Part shown: in pieces, positions 24,039 to 37,697 of the stretch | Layout of the letters: each line of letters begins with the position of its first letter | Numbering within the stretch: position 1 is the stretch's first letter | Assembly: GCA_003952965.2 (NCBI GenBank) | Contig: CM025854.1 | Location: 20,692,111-20,756,110 of the forward strand | Length of the DNA stretch: 64,000 nt | Origin: Morella rubra | Lineage: Eukaryota; Streptophyta; Magnoliopsida; Fagales; Myricaceae | Reading direction: 5' to 3' | The notes under the pieces: generated by a model | What the model was told of the DNA's origin: nothing | What the model saw: the letters and a program-made list of their open reading frames with translations, nothing else | The model's database searches: none | Program-made: the position numbers and the translations under genes

Positions 24039-25130
24039 GGCTGCTTATGTGTTAAGAAGATGACGTGGCTTTTTATTTCTTTAAAAATTGAACGATGGTT
24101 TGACGGAAAGGACCAGATCGTCACAACTATATATTCTCAGTGACCATATAGTAAACAAAATGAAACCTAGTGACTAAATCGTCAGCATGCTATAAACCTA
24201 ATGACTAAATTATCAATTTCTCTAAAATTAATTGATTATTCTTTTTATGTCTTATTGTTAAAGCCGAAAAATATTTGATAATATTTGTTGCTTTCCTAGT
24301 GTTTCCTCACTCTTAATATTTTTTCTTTAAAAATTGGAGAGCCCACTTATAAAGTAGCTATTCCTTCTCTCATACTCTTTCTTCCTCTCATATTTATTTT
24401 TCCAAAAAATTTTTGGGGGCCATTACAAAGATTACTGTCAATTTTACCCTTATATTAAAAAAAATTGCAAAAATTTCAAATTTTACCTTATATAAAAAAA
24501 AAAAAAAAAATTTGGGGGGGCCATGGCCCCTGTAGCTTTGTACTTGCCCATGGAGTTGGCTTGGGTGGTCAAGATCTAGTAAGAGGGTGCAAAATATACA
24601 ATAATAATAGTTCGTGGGCAAAAAATATATTTTTTTCCATACTTTCCATTCCCCTACAAAATCTTATTTGGCCATTCCAAAATTAGGTGTTGTTTGCAAA
24701 TCATTCCAAATACCATAGAAAAGCATCTCTCGGAACCCACAAAATTAACATTTAAACTATTTTACATCACACGGATTTATTGTAATACTAACAACTTATA
24801 AGAATTACAAACAAGAGAGGAAAAAAAAAGGGTGGGGTAAAATAGCAAAACTACTTGAATAGTTGACTTCTTTAATCAGGTCGAGTCGTGGTGTCTTTGA
24901 TTTTTTCTGAAAATTGATCACAAATTCTATCGAATAAGGGTGGGCAAAAATTCTAGCAAAAATCGAAATTCTAGGTTCCGATTCTGGCACATACCAAAAC
25001 CAGAATCGGAATGGATTTTTACATTTTTCAGAATCGAAACCCTTTTTTATTATTTTAATAAAATATGGATCAAAACCTTGTAATTTTACTTTATATTTTG
25101 GGTGAGTATTTATTTTATTTTTGATAGGGT

Positions 25131-25450
25131 CACTACAAGAAAAAGTAGCTATAGTAACCAAATTTTTGGCCACAAGCTAAATGTGGTTGCCAATAGTTGA
25201 CTTTTAGCAACCAAATTTTCAAACTGCTGCTATTGAGACCTTTAGTAGCAAATTAAAGACAGTAGCTAATTTTTGGTCGAAATAGGATATTAGCAATCAG
25301 ATGATTGGTTGCTAAAAGTTAAACAATGACAATCAATATTTTTTTGGTCGAAATAAGATATTAGCAACCAGATGATTGGTTGCTAAAAGTTAAACAATGG
25401 CAACTAATATTTTTTTGGTCGAAATAGGATATTAGTACTACCACTACTAG
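25131..25450 (+). mobile_element. CACTA-type end, right-arm copy
   Basis: Begins CACTACAAGAAAAAGTAGC at 25131 and continues through the same 71-bp subterminal repeats; the second terminus-like CACTACTAGAAAT is at about 25442. Confidence 0.7.
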
Positions 25451-26886
25451 AAATATTAAAAAATTAGATCCGCGATGTGAAGAAGCATTTTGCGCGGCTA
25501 GTTTGCTGCTCACACTAAACGGATCCCGCGTCCAGCCAAAGTCCTTATTTCTCAAGTTCTCAATTTCTACTCTTTGAGAGCTTGGAGGTGGGAATGCCTT
25601 CTTTAATGTCCGTTTAAAACATTGTAATTTTAAAATAGGATTCTAAACTTTTTTTAATGTCCATAATTTTAGAATGTTGTAATTTTTATTTTTATTTTAT
25701 TTAGATTTTTAAATATTTATTTTATATTTTATTTATTGTTAATTTATGATGTATAACAAAATAATTTGTGCAAAATTCTGATCCAAAATGACTAAAAAGT
25801 ATTTTTCGATTTATTGGGGCCCAAAAAAATCTAGCCATAAAAATTTATATAATAAAACTAGAATTTTCTATTTTCAATTTCAAAAATTCTAATTCCGATA
25901 AAAATAAAAAATAGACTATGTCAATTCCATTTCCTGTAGCCACTCCTACTACTACGTGTTTGAAATGTCAGCCACTCAGCCCATACTTGTTTAAAATCCT
26001 TTTCAATCAATCTCCAAATCCGTCCTCTTAAGCTCGAGAAAACAAATTTTAAAACCCGTCACTATCATCCTGGCCCATCTGACTCATCATGATATCATCC
26101 TAGGCCTACATCTGACTCTAAAGGCTTTTTTTTGGATTCTAGTGTTCACAAAAACACAACTCTTTTTTTGTTTTTCCCTAGAAAAGACAACCCTCAGACA
26201 GTATCAAACCACTATTTCTTTCGACACCAAGGAAGCGGCCCAAAACACCCAACAAAATAATATAGAAGACAGGCTATGGCTGTCTTGAAATTCTTTCAGA
26301 TGTACAGGAAGACATAGCCTGCCACCCAACACATGCTCTACAGTGCACAGCTATTCCTAGCCTGTGCATATATGACAATCCAGCGATGGACAATTGGGTT
26401 TTCTTTTTTTTGGGACGTTCGATGAAGTGGAAGCCATGACTTCTTTGGTCCTCTAACTAAAACGCAAGCATAAACGATAAGCACAGGGGTAAGTCAAACC
26501 TTCATAATATTTAACATTTAATCTGAAAAACTGTATTCTTACTTGAAGATATCAGTACATGAAAAAAACAAAACAAAACAGGGGGAAAACAATTTCCCCC
26601 ATGTCTTCGGCCATGTGTCTTGTCATTTGTAGATAAAGAAGCTTGCGACCAAGCCTATGTAAGATTTTTTAGTTCAATTTATCGGTTTGATCATGGATGA
26701 GGAAGATTTACTTGGACATGCCAACAAGTTACATAGATATATACGCGAAAAAGGAAAATATTCGAGTGTCAAAATTTTGACCACTCTTAATAAAAATTTA
26801 TAAAATAATTTTATTCTTTGATCATCTTTTTTTATATAATAATACATATAAAAAAAATATTCAAATTTTCTATTTCTTTATTTTTT

Positions 26887-27243
26887 GGATTAAATATATT
26901 TTTCGCTCTCCGACTATTAGGATTATGATATTTTATACCTTAAATTATCAATTTCGTTATATTTCGTCCTTTAACAACTAACTGTTTATACTTTATATCT
27001 TTTATCGTTAATTTAGATTAAAATTAATATTTTAGTTCAGTGAAATAATAATTTTACTTTCATATTTTTTTAAAATTATATTTTGTATATAAATTAATTT
27101 GTCTTTTTATTTAATAAAAGATAATAATTTTTGTCTAAATTAACAGTAAGATACAAAGTGTAAATGATTAATAATTTATGGATGAAAAGTAAAGAAGTTG
27201 ATAGTTTAAGGTTAGCAGTGAGGTAAAAAATATATTTTTAACC
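26887..27243. mobile_element. Long-TIR Mutator-like MITE, family A, right-arm copy
   Basis: Mirror of 18105-18461. Confidence 0.65.
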
Positions 27244-27727
27244 GAATTTCATCCAAAAAATTTGTCAGAAAAATTAAAAAGAATCGTCCAAGAATCACTA
27301 TGCAGTCGGGATCCAGTTAGAAAGACAGTACAACCTGTCAAGCAGTCCCAATCATATTCAGAGCATACAATGAGGAAAGCACGTACTGCACGAGTCCCAG
27401 ACTCCCAGGCCACTAGTCAACGAGATGGTAGTTGAGTACGTGTGTTTCTTTTTGGCAAAAAAAAACTTAAAGCCAGCCTCGCTGGCGGGTAACATTGGTT
27501 TTGGTTCGCAAAAGTTCACATGGCTCTCGCCTGGCATCATTGAAACAGAGGAAAAGAAGTACCTAGAAAAGAAAGGGAGGAGAAGGATCAAGAACAGCCT
27601 CGAAAATCACCATTCCTTTTTCTTTCGTCGTCATTGTGACTGTGATCTTCTGGAATAGAACTTCGAGAAAATTAGCAGTTCAGAACAATTCTCTGTTCTT
27701 AAGTTTTCTAGCAAATTTTAAGGTCAG

Positions 27728-30070
27728 ATGGACGCGCCTGCAAGAAAAAGAATCTTGCTAAAAGTCATTGTCCTTGGTGATAGTGGGTATGATCTAAAAC
27801 TCTTTCTTTGTTTCTTTTCCCCCACATCTTTTCGGGTGGTTTAAGTACTCCGTTTTTTTTTTTTTTTTTTAATTACGTCCTGTACATATATTTTAAGACT
27901 CACTTTTCCTGAAGTTATCAATTTCTTTGCTGGTGATGTTCAGGGTCGGAAAGACGTCTTTGATGAATCAGTATCCTTGAGATAATAATGCATGGCCTTT
28001 GCAATATGGTTCACTTTTTGGCCGAATTCTTGAACAACATATCCGTGCTCTTCTTTTCTCTGATGCAGAGCTTGGGCATCACTGATGCATAACATATAAT
28101 TGGCGACAACAACAACAACGGGAATGGAGTTGGTCAGTGGTGGGTGACGGCGGCGGATGTGGAGGTGACAAAAGGGTAGGTGGAGGATTTGATCATTATA
28201 GCGATTAAAACTAGCTACGAAGAAAAACTTGTGCTTCCAGAAAGTCTCGTCTACGTTTTCTAACCCATCAATGGATTTGATGCAGAAAGATAGGATCTCC
28301 TCCTATAGAATAGACTGGAAGTGCAAGCTGATTGGAGTAGCTAGGTTGATGATTATGTCCGCACCCAAAACAAAAAGAACTTGTCACTCTCTCTTAGTAG
28401 CTTGCCGAATATGAATGTGGACCTCAACTGGGTTCTTTGTATTCTTGCTCTCACCTCATTTGGTTGATAGTAGGCCTAATGAATAGGGAAGAACTACAGA
28501 TACTTATCAACTGGGTTTCAACAATGGGGTCACACATCCGCCGCACACACATGCATTACATTTGAGGTTACTGCATTGAGAAAGCCACAAGTGGGCTTTG
28601 TGATTCATTAACTACTTAAATCAGATATGTCTATAAGAAGTTCAGCCAACAATATAAAGCTACCATTGGTGCTGATTTTGTCACAAAAGAACTACAGATT
28701 GACGACAAACAGGTCACTTTACAGGTAGACGATTCATGAAAAGTGCATTCTATTTCATTCTTTTTCTCTATTTTAGCTGATGATTTTAAGTTCTCTGCAA
28801 AATTGATAGACTGAATTGTTTGGCAGATTTGGGATACAGCAGGGCAGGAAAGGTTTCAAAGTCTAGGGTCTGCATTTTACAGAGGCTCAGAATGTTGTGT
28901 TCTAGTATATGATGTAAATGTACTCAAATCATTTGAAGCGCTGAACACTTGGCGTGACGAGTTTCTCAAACAGGTTTGATGATGCCTCTCTACCTAGCTT
29001 CATTGTCTTTCTATGTGTTCATGATTGTTGAAGATCTTATTTCGTAGTACTCTGCTAAAAATGTCGTGATCAAAGAAAATACTCTAGGGCGAATCTCAGG
29101 AACTTTGTGAAAAATCAAGAGCCGCCCTCCTTAACTGTGAAGTTCGCTGTTTTGCATATATATGGTAACTAGAAGCTATGAAATTCTGTGACAACCTGCC
29201 CAAATATCATACTTTGTGCACAAAAATGACTTGTAAGCTTGAAGTTTGTATGGAGCATATTTCTCTAAATCTGCGTAGATTATCATTAGAGACACTATCT
29301 TCAACCTACAAAGGATTACTTGATTAACTTCTGATGCCTTTCTCTGCTACTTGATTTGCAAGGAATGTAGAAAATATGCTATAGATGTTGTAGCCACTGT
29401 GTGTGTAAAGATCCATCTCTTACCTGCTTATCTGATTATGAAATGCACTGATCTTCATTTGACACCAGGCAGATCCGGCTGCACCCGACAACTTTCCCTT
29501 TATACTGCTTGGAAATAAGATTGACGTCGATGGTGGAAGCAACAGAGTGGTATGGACATGGCTGCATCTCTAACACTTGTTGCATTTGTTCTTGGCATAT
29601 GATTTTTAAGGCAACCAGCGGTGCAGGTTTCTGAAAAGCGAGCTGAGGATTGGTGTGCTTCCAAGGGAAATATACCTTACTTTGAGACCTCAGCAAAAGA
29701 GGGCTACCATGTCGATGAAGCATTTCTGAGTGTTGCAAGAACTGCACTAGCTAATGAACAAGGATGCGAGCTGGACAAGTAAGTATTAATCCTGGAGGCT
29801 AAATTGTCTCCACTTTTGAGCCATTCTTGAAACGCTCATATCAGCTCTGCATCCACTAAACTAATCATTTACTTTAGCTGCGCCATTGGAGTTCACAAAG
29901 CTCAGATTCATTTATTTCTAAGTTTTCCACATCTTTTGCTTTTTTTCCATTTATTTCTTCAAACCTTTCTCTCGTGAGCAACCTATATTCCATGTTCATT
30001 TTGCAGTTACTTCCAGGGCATCCAAGAATCTCTGTCAGATATTGAGCAGACAAGATTTTGTGCGTGCTAA
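27728..30070 (+). CDS. RABG: Rab7-type small GTPase (RabG), second copy, intact
   Basis: Mirror copy of the gene at 15277-17620. Exons 27728-27786, 27944-27970, 28625-28724, 28827-28973, 29469-29549, 29627-29778 and 30007-30070 have exactly the same lengths (630 nt, 209 codons) and the same motifs, including the 27-nt P-loop exon and the CAC terminus. Nothing in the exons suggests divergence of function. If the inverted duplication is an assembly artefact, this copy does not exist as a separate locus. Confidence 0.9.
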
Positions 30071-30735
30071 AGTTGGTCGCCAAGGATTGGAAATACCTAT
30101 TTCAAGCTTCTGGGGGGAGATATATAGTTCTTTCATGACTTTTGTGATCAGGACTAAATATTTTGGTGGTAGAAGTCAGCGTGATTCTTTTTATTTTTAT
30201 TTTTATTTTCATGTATTAATTCATTCATCAGTATAGATATAAGGTTTTCATTTTGCTACTTTAAGAGACAAAACAATCAAGTTATTGTGACACAAAACCT
30301 ACGAAATTATTCTAATACTCAAAGGAACATGAAAGCATCCTTGTCTGCTGCAAGGTGGCAGTTCCAGTTATTTGAATACAGTTTGGATGACATTTTGCTG
30401 AAGGGTGTGTTTTCTATTCTTCTCTTTCCATTTCTGTTTGTTTTTCCTCTTCTATTTATTTTTTGAGCTTTAAATTTCATTTGAAGATGATCTATGCAGG
30501 TACGACGACCAGAAATCTTTTATACTTGCCAAAAAAGTTACAAAAGTAGATCATGTTTTTTCTCCCAAATTATCATCTCATATGCAATTTCTCCTTAAAA
30601 CTCAAATTTTCCAAATAACCGGTTATTCCCCTTTCCATCACAATGACCTCTGGAAATTCTAATAAAATTCTAAAATAGCCCCTGCCAGTTATCTTATAAT
30701 TCTCAAACAACTACAGTTAAGTAATTTATATTTTT

Positions 30736-31097
30736 GGAAAAATAAACTTTCGTCCCTAGACTATTGGGGTCTGACACTTTGCACCTTAAACTATCAATTT
30801 CGCCTCTCAACGACAACCGTTTACACTTGCACTCCCTATCGTTAATTTAGATAAAAATTGTTATTTTTTCAATAAAATGACAAATTTATCCCTATACAAA
30901 ATATAATTATAAAAAATTATGAGGGGGTAAAATTATCATTTCATTGAACCAAAATAGTAATTTCTATCGAAATTAATGGTAAGGGGTGCAAAGTGTAAAC
31001 GGTTGGTAGTTGAGGGGCGAAATGTAATGAAATTGATAGTTTATGATGCAAATTGTCAGAATCCTAATAACTGGAGGGTGAAAAGTGTATTTAATCT
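30736..31097. mobile_element. Long-TIR Mutator-like MITE, family A, right-arm copy
   Basis: Mirror of 14251-14612, with a few single-base deletions relative to the left arm (for example CGACAACCG for CGACCAACCG). Confidence 0.65.
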
Positions 31098-31139
31098 TTT
31101 AATATTTTTGTCATTCTATGAAACAAAAAGAGAGGGAAG

Positions 31140-32450
31140 GGTGGTTTAATGGAAAAGGCATACAATCTATTGGAATGAAAATTTATTCTGAAAGCCATAT
31201 GACAGTTGGGACTTGGAGAGAATAGCAGATTTTTAGTAGAACAATGTATCGCAACCTCTTCCTTTTATATTTTGGGTAATCGGATTTCTTATAGATTTTT
31301 TCATATAGGAAGAGAGATACACCAAGGAAGACCCCATTTCAGCATTTCTTTTTTATCAAGCTCTGAGTTTTTTCAAGGTTGATTTTATAGAAGGAACGTA
31401 GTGAAAGAATTCACGAAGTGAAACTGTCTCGTACATGCCTGTCAATCTTACACTTGAAATTCACAGATGACATAATTTTATTTGCATGAGCTAATGTTAA
31501 TGTGGGGGAAGCAACACAAATTAGAGAATGCTTCAATCGGCATTGTTTATGGTTTGAACAACTTGTCAATGCAGTAGAGTCATCTCTATTTTCAGTTGAA
31601 ATTCTTCTATGACAACTCAATAATCAGTTAATCCCGCTCAAATAAAAATAAAAAAAGAATCAGTTAATCCCATCCTACAATATTGAGTAGCTCCTATAAA
31701 GGATTGCTACCTTGTATTACTCTTGAATTATTATTTGAATAAGAGAAATTGGTTTAAGAAGATTAAAGATTGGATTTATTTCAAGTTTCAAGGCTGGAGG
31801 ACAAAACTCCTATCTCAAGCTAGGTGGCTTACTTTGCTCAAATATGCGGCAACAACTCTCTCAAGTTACACAATATCAGTTTTTGTATTTTATAAATTTG
31901 ATTGGCATGCTATGAATATGCTATTACGAAGTTTCTTTTGGGCGTTTGATGAGAACAAAAAAGAAAAATTTATTATTACTAGCGTGGAATCAGATTGCAA
32001 GATCAAAAGGAGAAGGCGGATTGAGACTCCTACTCATGGAACATATGAATATAACTTTTATTAGCTTGGGTGAATGTTTATCTCATAACCGAAAAATTAT
32101 TGGATGCGTTATTTGCGGGCAAAATATATAGATTAAAGGGAGGGAAATTTCATGCAGCTTGGGGAGCATCCACATATTAGTTTTGAAGAAGTCTCTTAAA
32201 AACGAGACCTCTATTGACTCAGGAACGTGTAAGCAATTATTATTTGGTAAAACAACTTATGTATGGAGGATAGGTGGATTTTGCGATTTGAAAATAAGTT
32301 CATTGTTAATATTAGCTTCCGAAAATTTAAGGTATCCATTATTGTTTGAGAACTCATGTTGGAGGACCCTCTTGATGTTGGAATTTGAATCTCCTACAAA
32401 CTATGTTCGATGTTGAAATAGTAAAAGCTATCTCTTGAATCTCTCTGTAT
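31140..32450 (+). pseudogene. Decayed LINE reverse transcriptase, right-arm copy
   Basis: Mirror of the LINE remnant at 12901-14205, with the same frames and the same stops. Confidence 0.78.
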
Positions 32451-33413
32451 GATTGTAAGGATGATAATAGAATTAAATAGATGAAATTATATTTTACATG
32501 GTGTTTGTTTATAAAATTTTGATGGATTGGAATAGTGAAAAAAGTGAAAAGATAGATAATTTAAATGAATTTTTTATATTTATTTGTGTTAAAATTAGTA
32601 AAAAAGTGAAAAGAAAGATAATTTTGTGTAATTATTTTATTTTAACTAAAATTTTAGAACGCCATGTTAGATAATCTTAGGTGAAATATGATTATAAGAA
32701 GTTAATGGAGGCTCATAGCATTTCAACGTTTTCTTATTTGAATGTGGGCTCTAAGTGTTAAAATTTTAGAACACTATGTTAGATAATCCTAGGTGAACTA
32801 TGGTTATAAAAGTTAACGGAGGCTCATAGCATTTCAACGTTTCTTTATTTGAATGTGGATTTTAAATGTTAAAATTTTAGAGTATGAGAGTTGATGAAGA
32901 AGTGAAGATAATTTATGGGAGTTATTAAAAAAGTAAAGAAAAATAATATTTAAATGAATATTATAATTAAAAAGAATAATTTGATAGGAAGATAAATTAT
33001 TTTAATAATTTTTTTAATTAGGTCTAAAATTTTAAGTGCCAAATTACCACTTTAAGAAAAAAAAAAACAGTTTATAATTTATTAACTGTCATCATCTGAA
33101 GTTTCTAGTGGTTGCAGTTAAAGCTGACGTCAGAAAAACAAGTAGACTTTGAAATAAGAAAAAATAAAATACAAGAACAAAACTTTGGAGGGGGACCACT
33201 CCCCATTCGAGCACAAGAGAATTTACCTTCACCGACCGATTCCTTCGAACCTTGCTGGAGCGACAGCAAGCAATCAACAAACACTCTATGGACTTTCAAC
33301 GGCCAAGATCTTTTGATTATTTTCTACCATCGTCCACCTGAAAAATATAGATGTCCATATATTTCTCGTTCGCGAACATAACAGAGAAAAAAAATTCATT
33401 CCCGTTCTCTCCA

Positions 33414-33717
33414 ATGGCGTTCTCTGCGGTTACCGCCCGTTGCCCCTCTTTTCTTCCTCAACCTCGGAACCCAACATCAACGTCTTCACCTCGAAATTCT
33501 ATTTCTTTTCGATTTTCTCAATTAAAACTTAACGCTCGAAAACCCATCTCAATTCAAGCAGCTGCAGTTCCAGGTACTCCTTTTTTTCTTACTCGTGTCT
33601 ATATAGGCTAAAATTTCATATTTTCTTTGCTATGTGATTGTTGATTGTTTGTTTTCGTTATTTTGTATGACTTGCGTCTACCAAATTGTAAATTTTGATG
33701 GGTCTTTTCTTCTTCTT

Positions 33718-33762
<45 letters not shown>

Positions 33763-35954
33763 CCGGCTGTGTAGTATGGATGAGTGATTAATCTTGTAAA
33801 TGGTCAGTTTGCGTGACACTGAAATGGGTATTTCTCAAATTGTAGGCTATGTATTAGAAGTCAAATATCCAACTTTCTAGGAAACCTTGCTCAACTACAA
33901 GGAGGATATCAATCCTTTTGTTGGTTGATTAAATTCTATGGTGGGTTTTATCTTTCTTTTTCAAATCTACTTCATCTACTTTTTGGACTTATAAAAAGAG
34001 TAGATGGGGACGATGTTTGCCGAGCTCTGGTGGCTTTCGATTGCATGGATCATGGGAGGTACCAGGTTTAGGAGTGTTCTATTCAATGGCTACAGGATTT
34101 AGGACTGTTTCATTTCTGTGTTGACTGGTGCCTGTGACGTATTGTACTCTTCCTTGGAAGGCTAGCATAAAAAGGACCTATAGATTCTTCATCTGACTTT
34201 AGTAATACAGCTTGTTTGAAATGCCTTAAACCTGGAAACGTAACTTTTCTACTTCATGGGACAGATACCAAATCTGCTAGGTTAATTTCTTTCTTCTAAA
34301 GAAGTTTGTTGGATATAGCTGAAAATTTGTCATTTCTTTGGTTTCTACTCCTGATAGACTCCAAACCAGTCAGCATTGCAATTACCTATATGTATATATG
34401 TATTCATTATTAATTGCGTAATATATATGTTATAACTTTCATCAGTTCGTCCCATGTTTCAGCTGCCCGTACATCCGAGGCCGTTGCACCTGCAATTTCG
34501 CTTACAGATAACGCACTAAAGCACTTGAACAAGATGAGGTCTGAGCGTAATGAAGATTTGTGCTTGAGGATTGGTGTTAAGCAGGGTGGATGTTCTGGCA
34601 TGTCATATACAATGGAGTTTGAAAATAGATCAAATGCACGACCGGATGATTCCATCATCGAATATAGTGGCTTTGTGATTGGTAAACATTTATAATCTCA
34701 CTTGCTTGTGTTGATGTATGGTTCAAACAGTTTGTGCCATGATGTATAGAATACTGGTGTCAGCCTTTGTTCGTGACTTTTAGGTAGACCAGTAGGCAAT
34801 GATCCATGTAAGTGAGGGTGGGTGTCCCAAAAACTGTCAAGCTGAGGGTCTGATATGGCCTAAATTCAAGACTTTGTTTGGGTGGGGAATTCGGATACAT
34901 CCTTATGATTTCAAGGCAGCAGCTAGGATGGAAGGTCTATGATCTCAACAAGTGAAGATTTTATATATGCGGAAGTTAGAGAAAAATGATGAGAATGCAA
35001 TATGAAAATAGGACTGTAAGTATATGAAGTAGAGCCAATTTTATAGATGGTATGACGAGTGCTTTTGGCTTTTGATCAATGTATTATGTTCTAACCTCTA
35101 ACTTGATTGATTGGCTCTAATGTTTCTTAAGAAAACACTTATCAGAAAAGGAAATATAAAACATGATGGTGGATCGCTTGCACAAGGCAAAATGGTTGAA
35201 GAGTCATCAATGAAATCTTCCGACTCTGTCCCATTGTTTCTGGCTATACTTCCAGGATTATAACCTTTCCAGATCCAGATTGGAACCTTTCCAATAATAC
35301 TTAGACATGGGATTGCAACTAGACTGTCTCCATAATAATCATGTGGTATATCAGCAAACTGAGTTTAGCACAGGTGGTTTTTACACGAACTCAGGATTAG
35401 TTAAAATGAACAGCACGGGTTCCAACACTTTTGAGCGTCAAATCTCTCTTCATAGTTTTATTGTATTAGCAACCCAAACCGATCATCATAATATGGCCAT
35501 ATTTCTTTTAACTCCTGGAAGTCAGTGTGTCATTATGAAGACGAACTTCTATACACCCGAGTTAGGTACAGATACATCCTATTTTTCATTGAGTCTACAT
35601 GAGTGTCCATGAGATGTGTTGCAGCAGGCTATCCAAATACCGAACTGTCTAGATACGTGTCAAATACCAGAATGCCAATTAAGAAATAGAAAATACCAGA
35701 ATACCCTACTTCCACTAGATTATTTTACACTTTTAATCCCCACATCTTTTAATCTTTCTATTGTGGTTGTTTTAAAATGCAATCACTTAACTGTTTTTCT
35801 TTTTTGGCAGTTTGTGATCCAAAGAGCCTTCTTTTTGTATTTGAGGATGCAGTTGGACTACAGTGTAGCTCTAATTGTGGAGGCTTCTCCTTCAAGAACC
35901 CAATATGCGACACAAACATGTGGTTGTGGTAAATCCTTTGCAGCAGAGATGTGA
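33414..35954 (+). pseudogene. CPISCA: Chloroplast SufA/CpIscA second copy, frameshifted last exon
   Basis: Exons 33414-33573 and 34463-34681 match the left copy exactly in length. Exon 3 (35811-35954) is 144 nt instead of 143 and carries several small changes: an extra A giving TTTGAGGATG for TTTGGGATG, GTAGCT for GATGCT, a lost G in GGTGG, and CCCAATATGCG for CCCAAATGCG. These shift the frame, so the cluster-binding cysteines Cys163 and Cys165 are not encoded in frame. The changes hit the most conserved part of the protein while exons 1 and 2 are clean, which looks more like consensus errors than selection-free decay. Real pseudogenisation is the alternative. Confidence 0.8.
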
Positions 35955-37697
35955 ATTATGTGTAGAAACACTGAAACGATTAAATAGTTTGTACAATGAA
36001 CTATGAAGTTGGATATGAACTTTGTACAATGGAGAATTAACCAGTGATGTATGATAATAATTTCTTATTTGCATAGGCTGCTTCGCTCTGATAGAGTCTT
36101 CCGATATGATGGTTTTCATGTTTCTAGTGTCATTTCTTATTTGCATAGGCTGCTTCGCATACTCATTTGAAACTTAACGCTAAACCATATTAGCCTTTGA
36201 GTTCTAGTGGGATTCTCTAGGGGAAACTATCAATTTTGGTATGCTTGCATTGGTTTCTGTCATGTAGCGGTGCTTAGTTGGAATCCCGTATTTAGTTATT
36301 CATCAATAGCCTTAAAACTCCATGTATCATCAGGGATATCGTCTGTGTACTCATCCTTGATGTAATTCTTAACGCTAAACCAGGTAGAAATTAGCCTTTG
36401 AGTTCCAAAATGTATGCACTATATTTCTGCAAGCGAGATCTCCATTTCAATCTTTCGATCAGGAACGGAGAATAGCAGCGTGTTACCACCATTTCCTTGT
36501 TCTGTTTTGCTGCATTCACTGGCCTGAAACACGTCCAAACCATCCACATTGCCTTCACAATTGGTTCACGTTAACTTGTTTGAGCGAATTGCCAAATGCA
36601 TCTCTTCTTGGCCCCTTCTGCAGCTCTATTTCACCTCTTGTTTGCATGTTGACTTTCCGAGAAGCTCCTCTGCATAATTTTTGTAACGTTCCTATATGTG
36701 ATTCATGAACCCAGAAAAATAGGTGGTCCGGCTCTGCAGAATATGCGGAAAATCACATATGTGGTGGACGATGACCCCAACCCCAACTTACACACATACA
36801 TCTGACTAGCGGACCCTTTGCCAGTCTGAAAACTGCCTAGATTTTAGGGGACTTATGCATGCACCGCACAAAGTTTCCACCACTGCAAACCAAATGTATT
36901 GAGTTGGATTGAAGTTAGAATTTTTGAATAATTTAATCTAGTCCGTTCATAAAAGTCCCTAATTCGGTGAACTATTTATTAGAATAATGATCTTATTGAT
37001 CCGAACCAAAACTTATGTCGTGAACTCATTTCACCATTCCTTTTCTTTCAAGAAAAATGAGAGAATAACAAAGTCTCTTTCTTTGAATGAGATTTTTCTT
37101 CATCTTAAAGAACACACTGTAGAAATTTGTTTGGAAACAAGTGTGTTTATGCCCGATAAATATTTTTATATTTTTTAAACAGGTTCAAGTATAACCAACA
37201 TTGTTATTGTGATAACAGAGGACATATCAAGGTTAAAGTTACAAATATAGTTAGGAAATAACTCCTTATTCATATTATTTGCATATTCAACAAACCAAAA
37301 GAAAAGTTTATTTCTAAAATTTCCTCTTAAGAGTAATGCTTAATTTGTTTTAACAAAATAAGTTTTATAGCGAGGTTTTGGAAAACTAATTCTGTTTTTA
37401 GATTAGATATGATTTTACAATCTTAATTTGTTTTAATTATTGTTTATAATAGTTTTAATTAAAACTATATACTCTGTGAACACAACGAAGAGACGCGTGT
37501 TTTGTTTGATATTCGCCCTCTGGAGGATCGAACGGCGGATATGCAAGTGAGCCTTTCTCTGTAAACACAGTGTCTTCCCCTTCGCAGAAGTCTCACACTC
37601 TCATTTAGAGCCTCGAAGACAAAAGGGCCAAGAAGCTCACCCTACCCCCCGGCAGCTCGGAAAAGAAGAAAAAGACGACGCCGCTGAGCCTCCGATC

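Noticed and set aside
27944-27985. Apparent premature stop in Rab7 after [10 protein letters not shown]
   Set aside because: The exon ends at ..AATCA with a GT donor; joining to ATATGTC restores MNQYVYKKF, so the gene is intact.
35307-35954. 101- and 112-codon frames in the right SufA copy
   Set aside because: The first lies in SufA intron 2. The second is intron plus the frameshifted exon 3. Neither is a separate gene.
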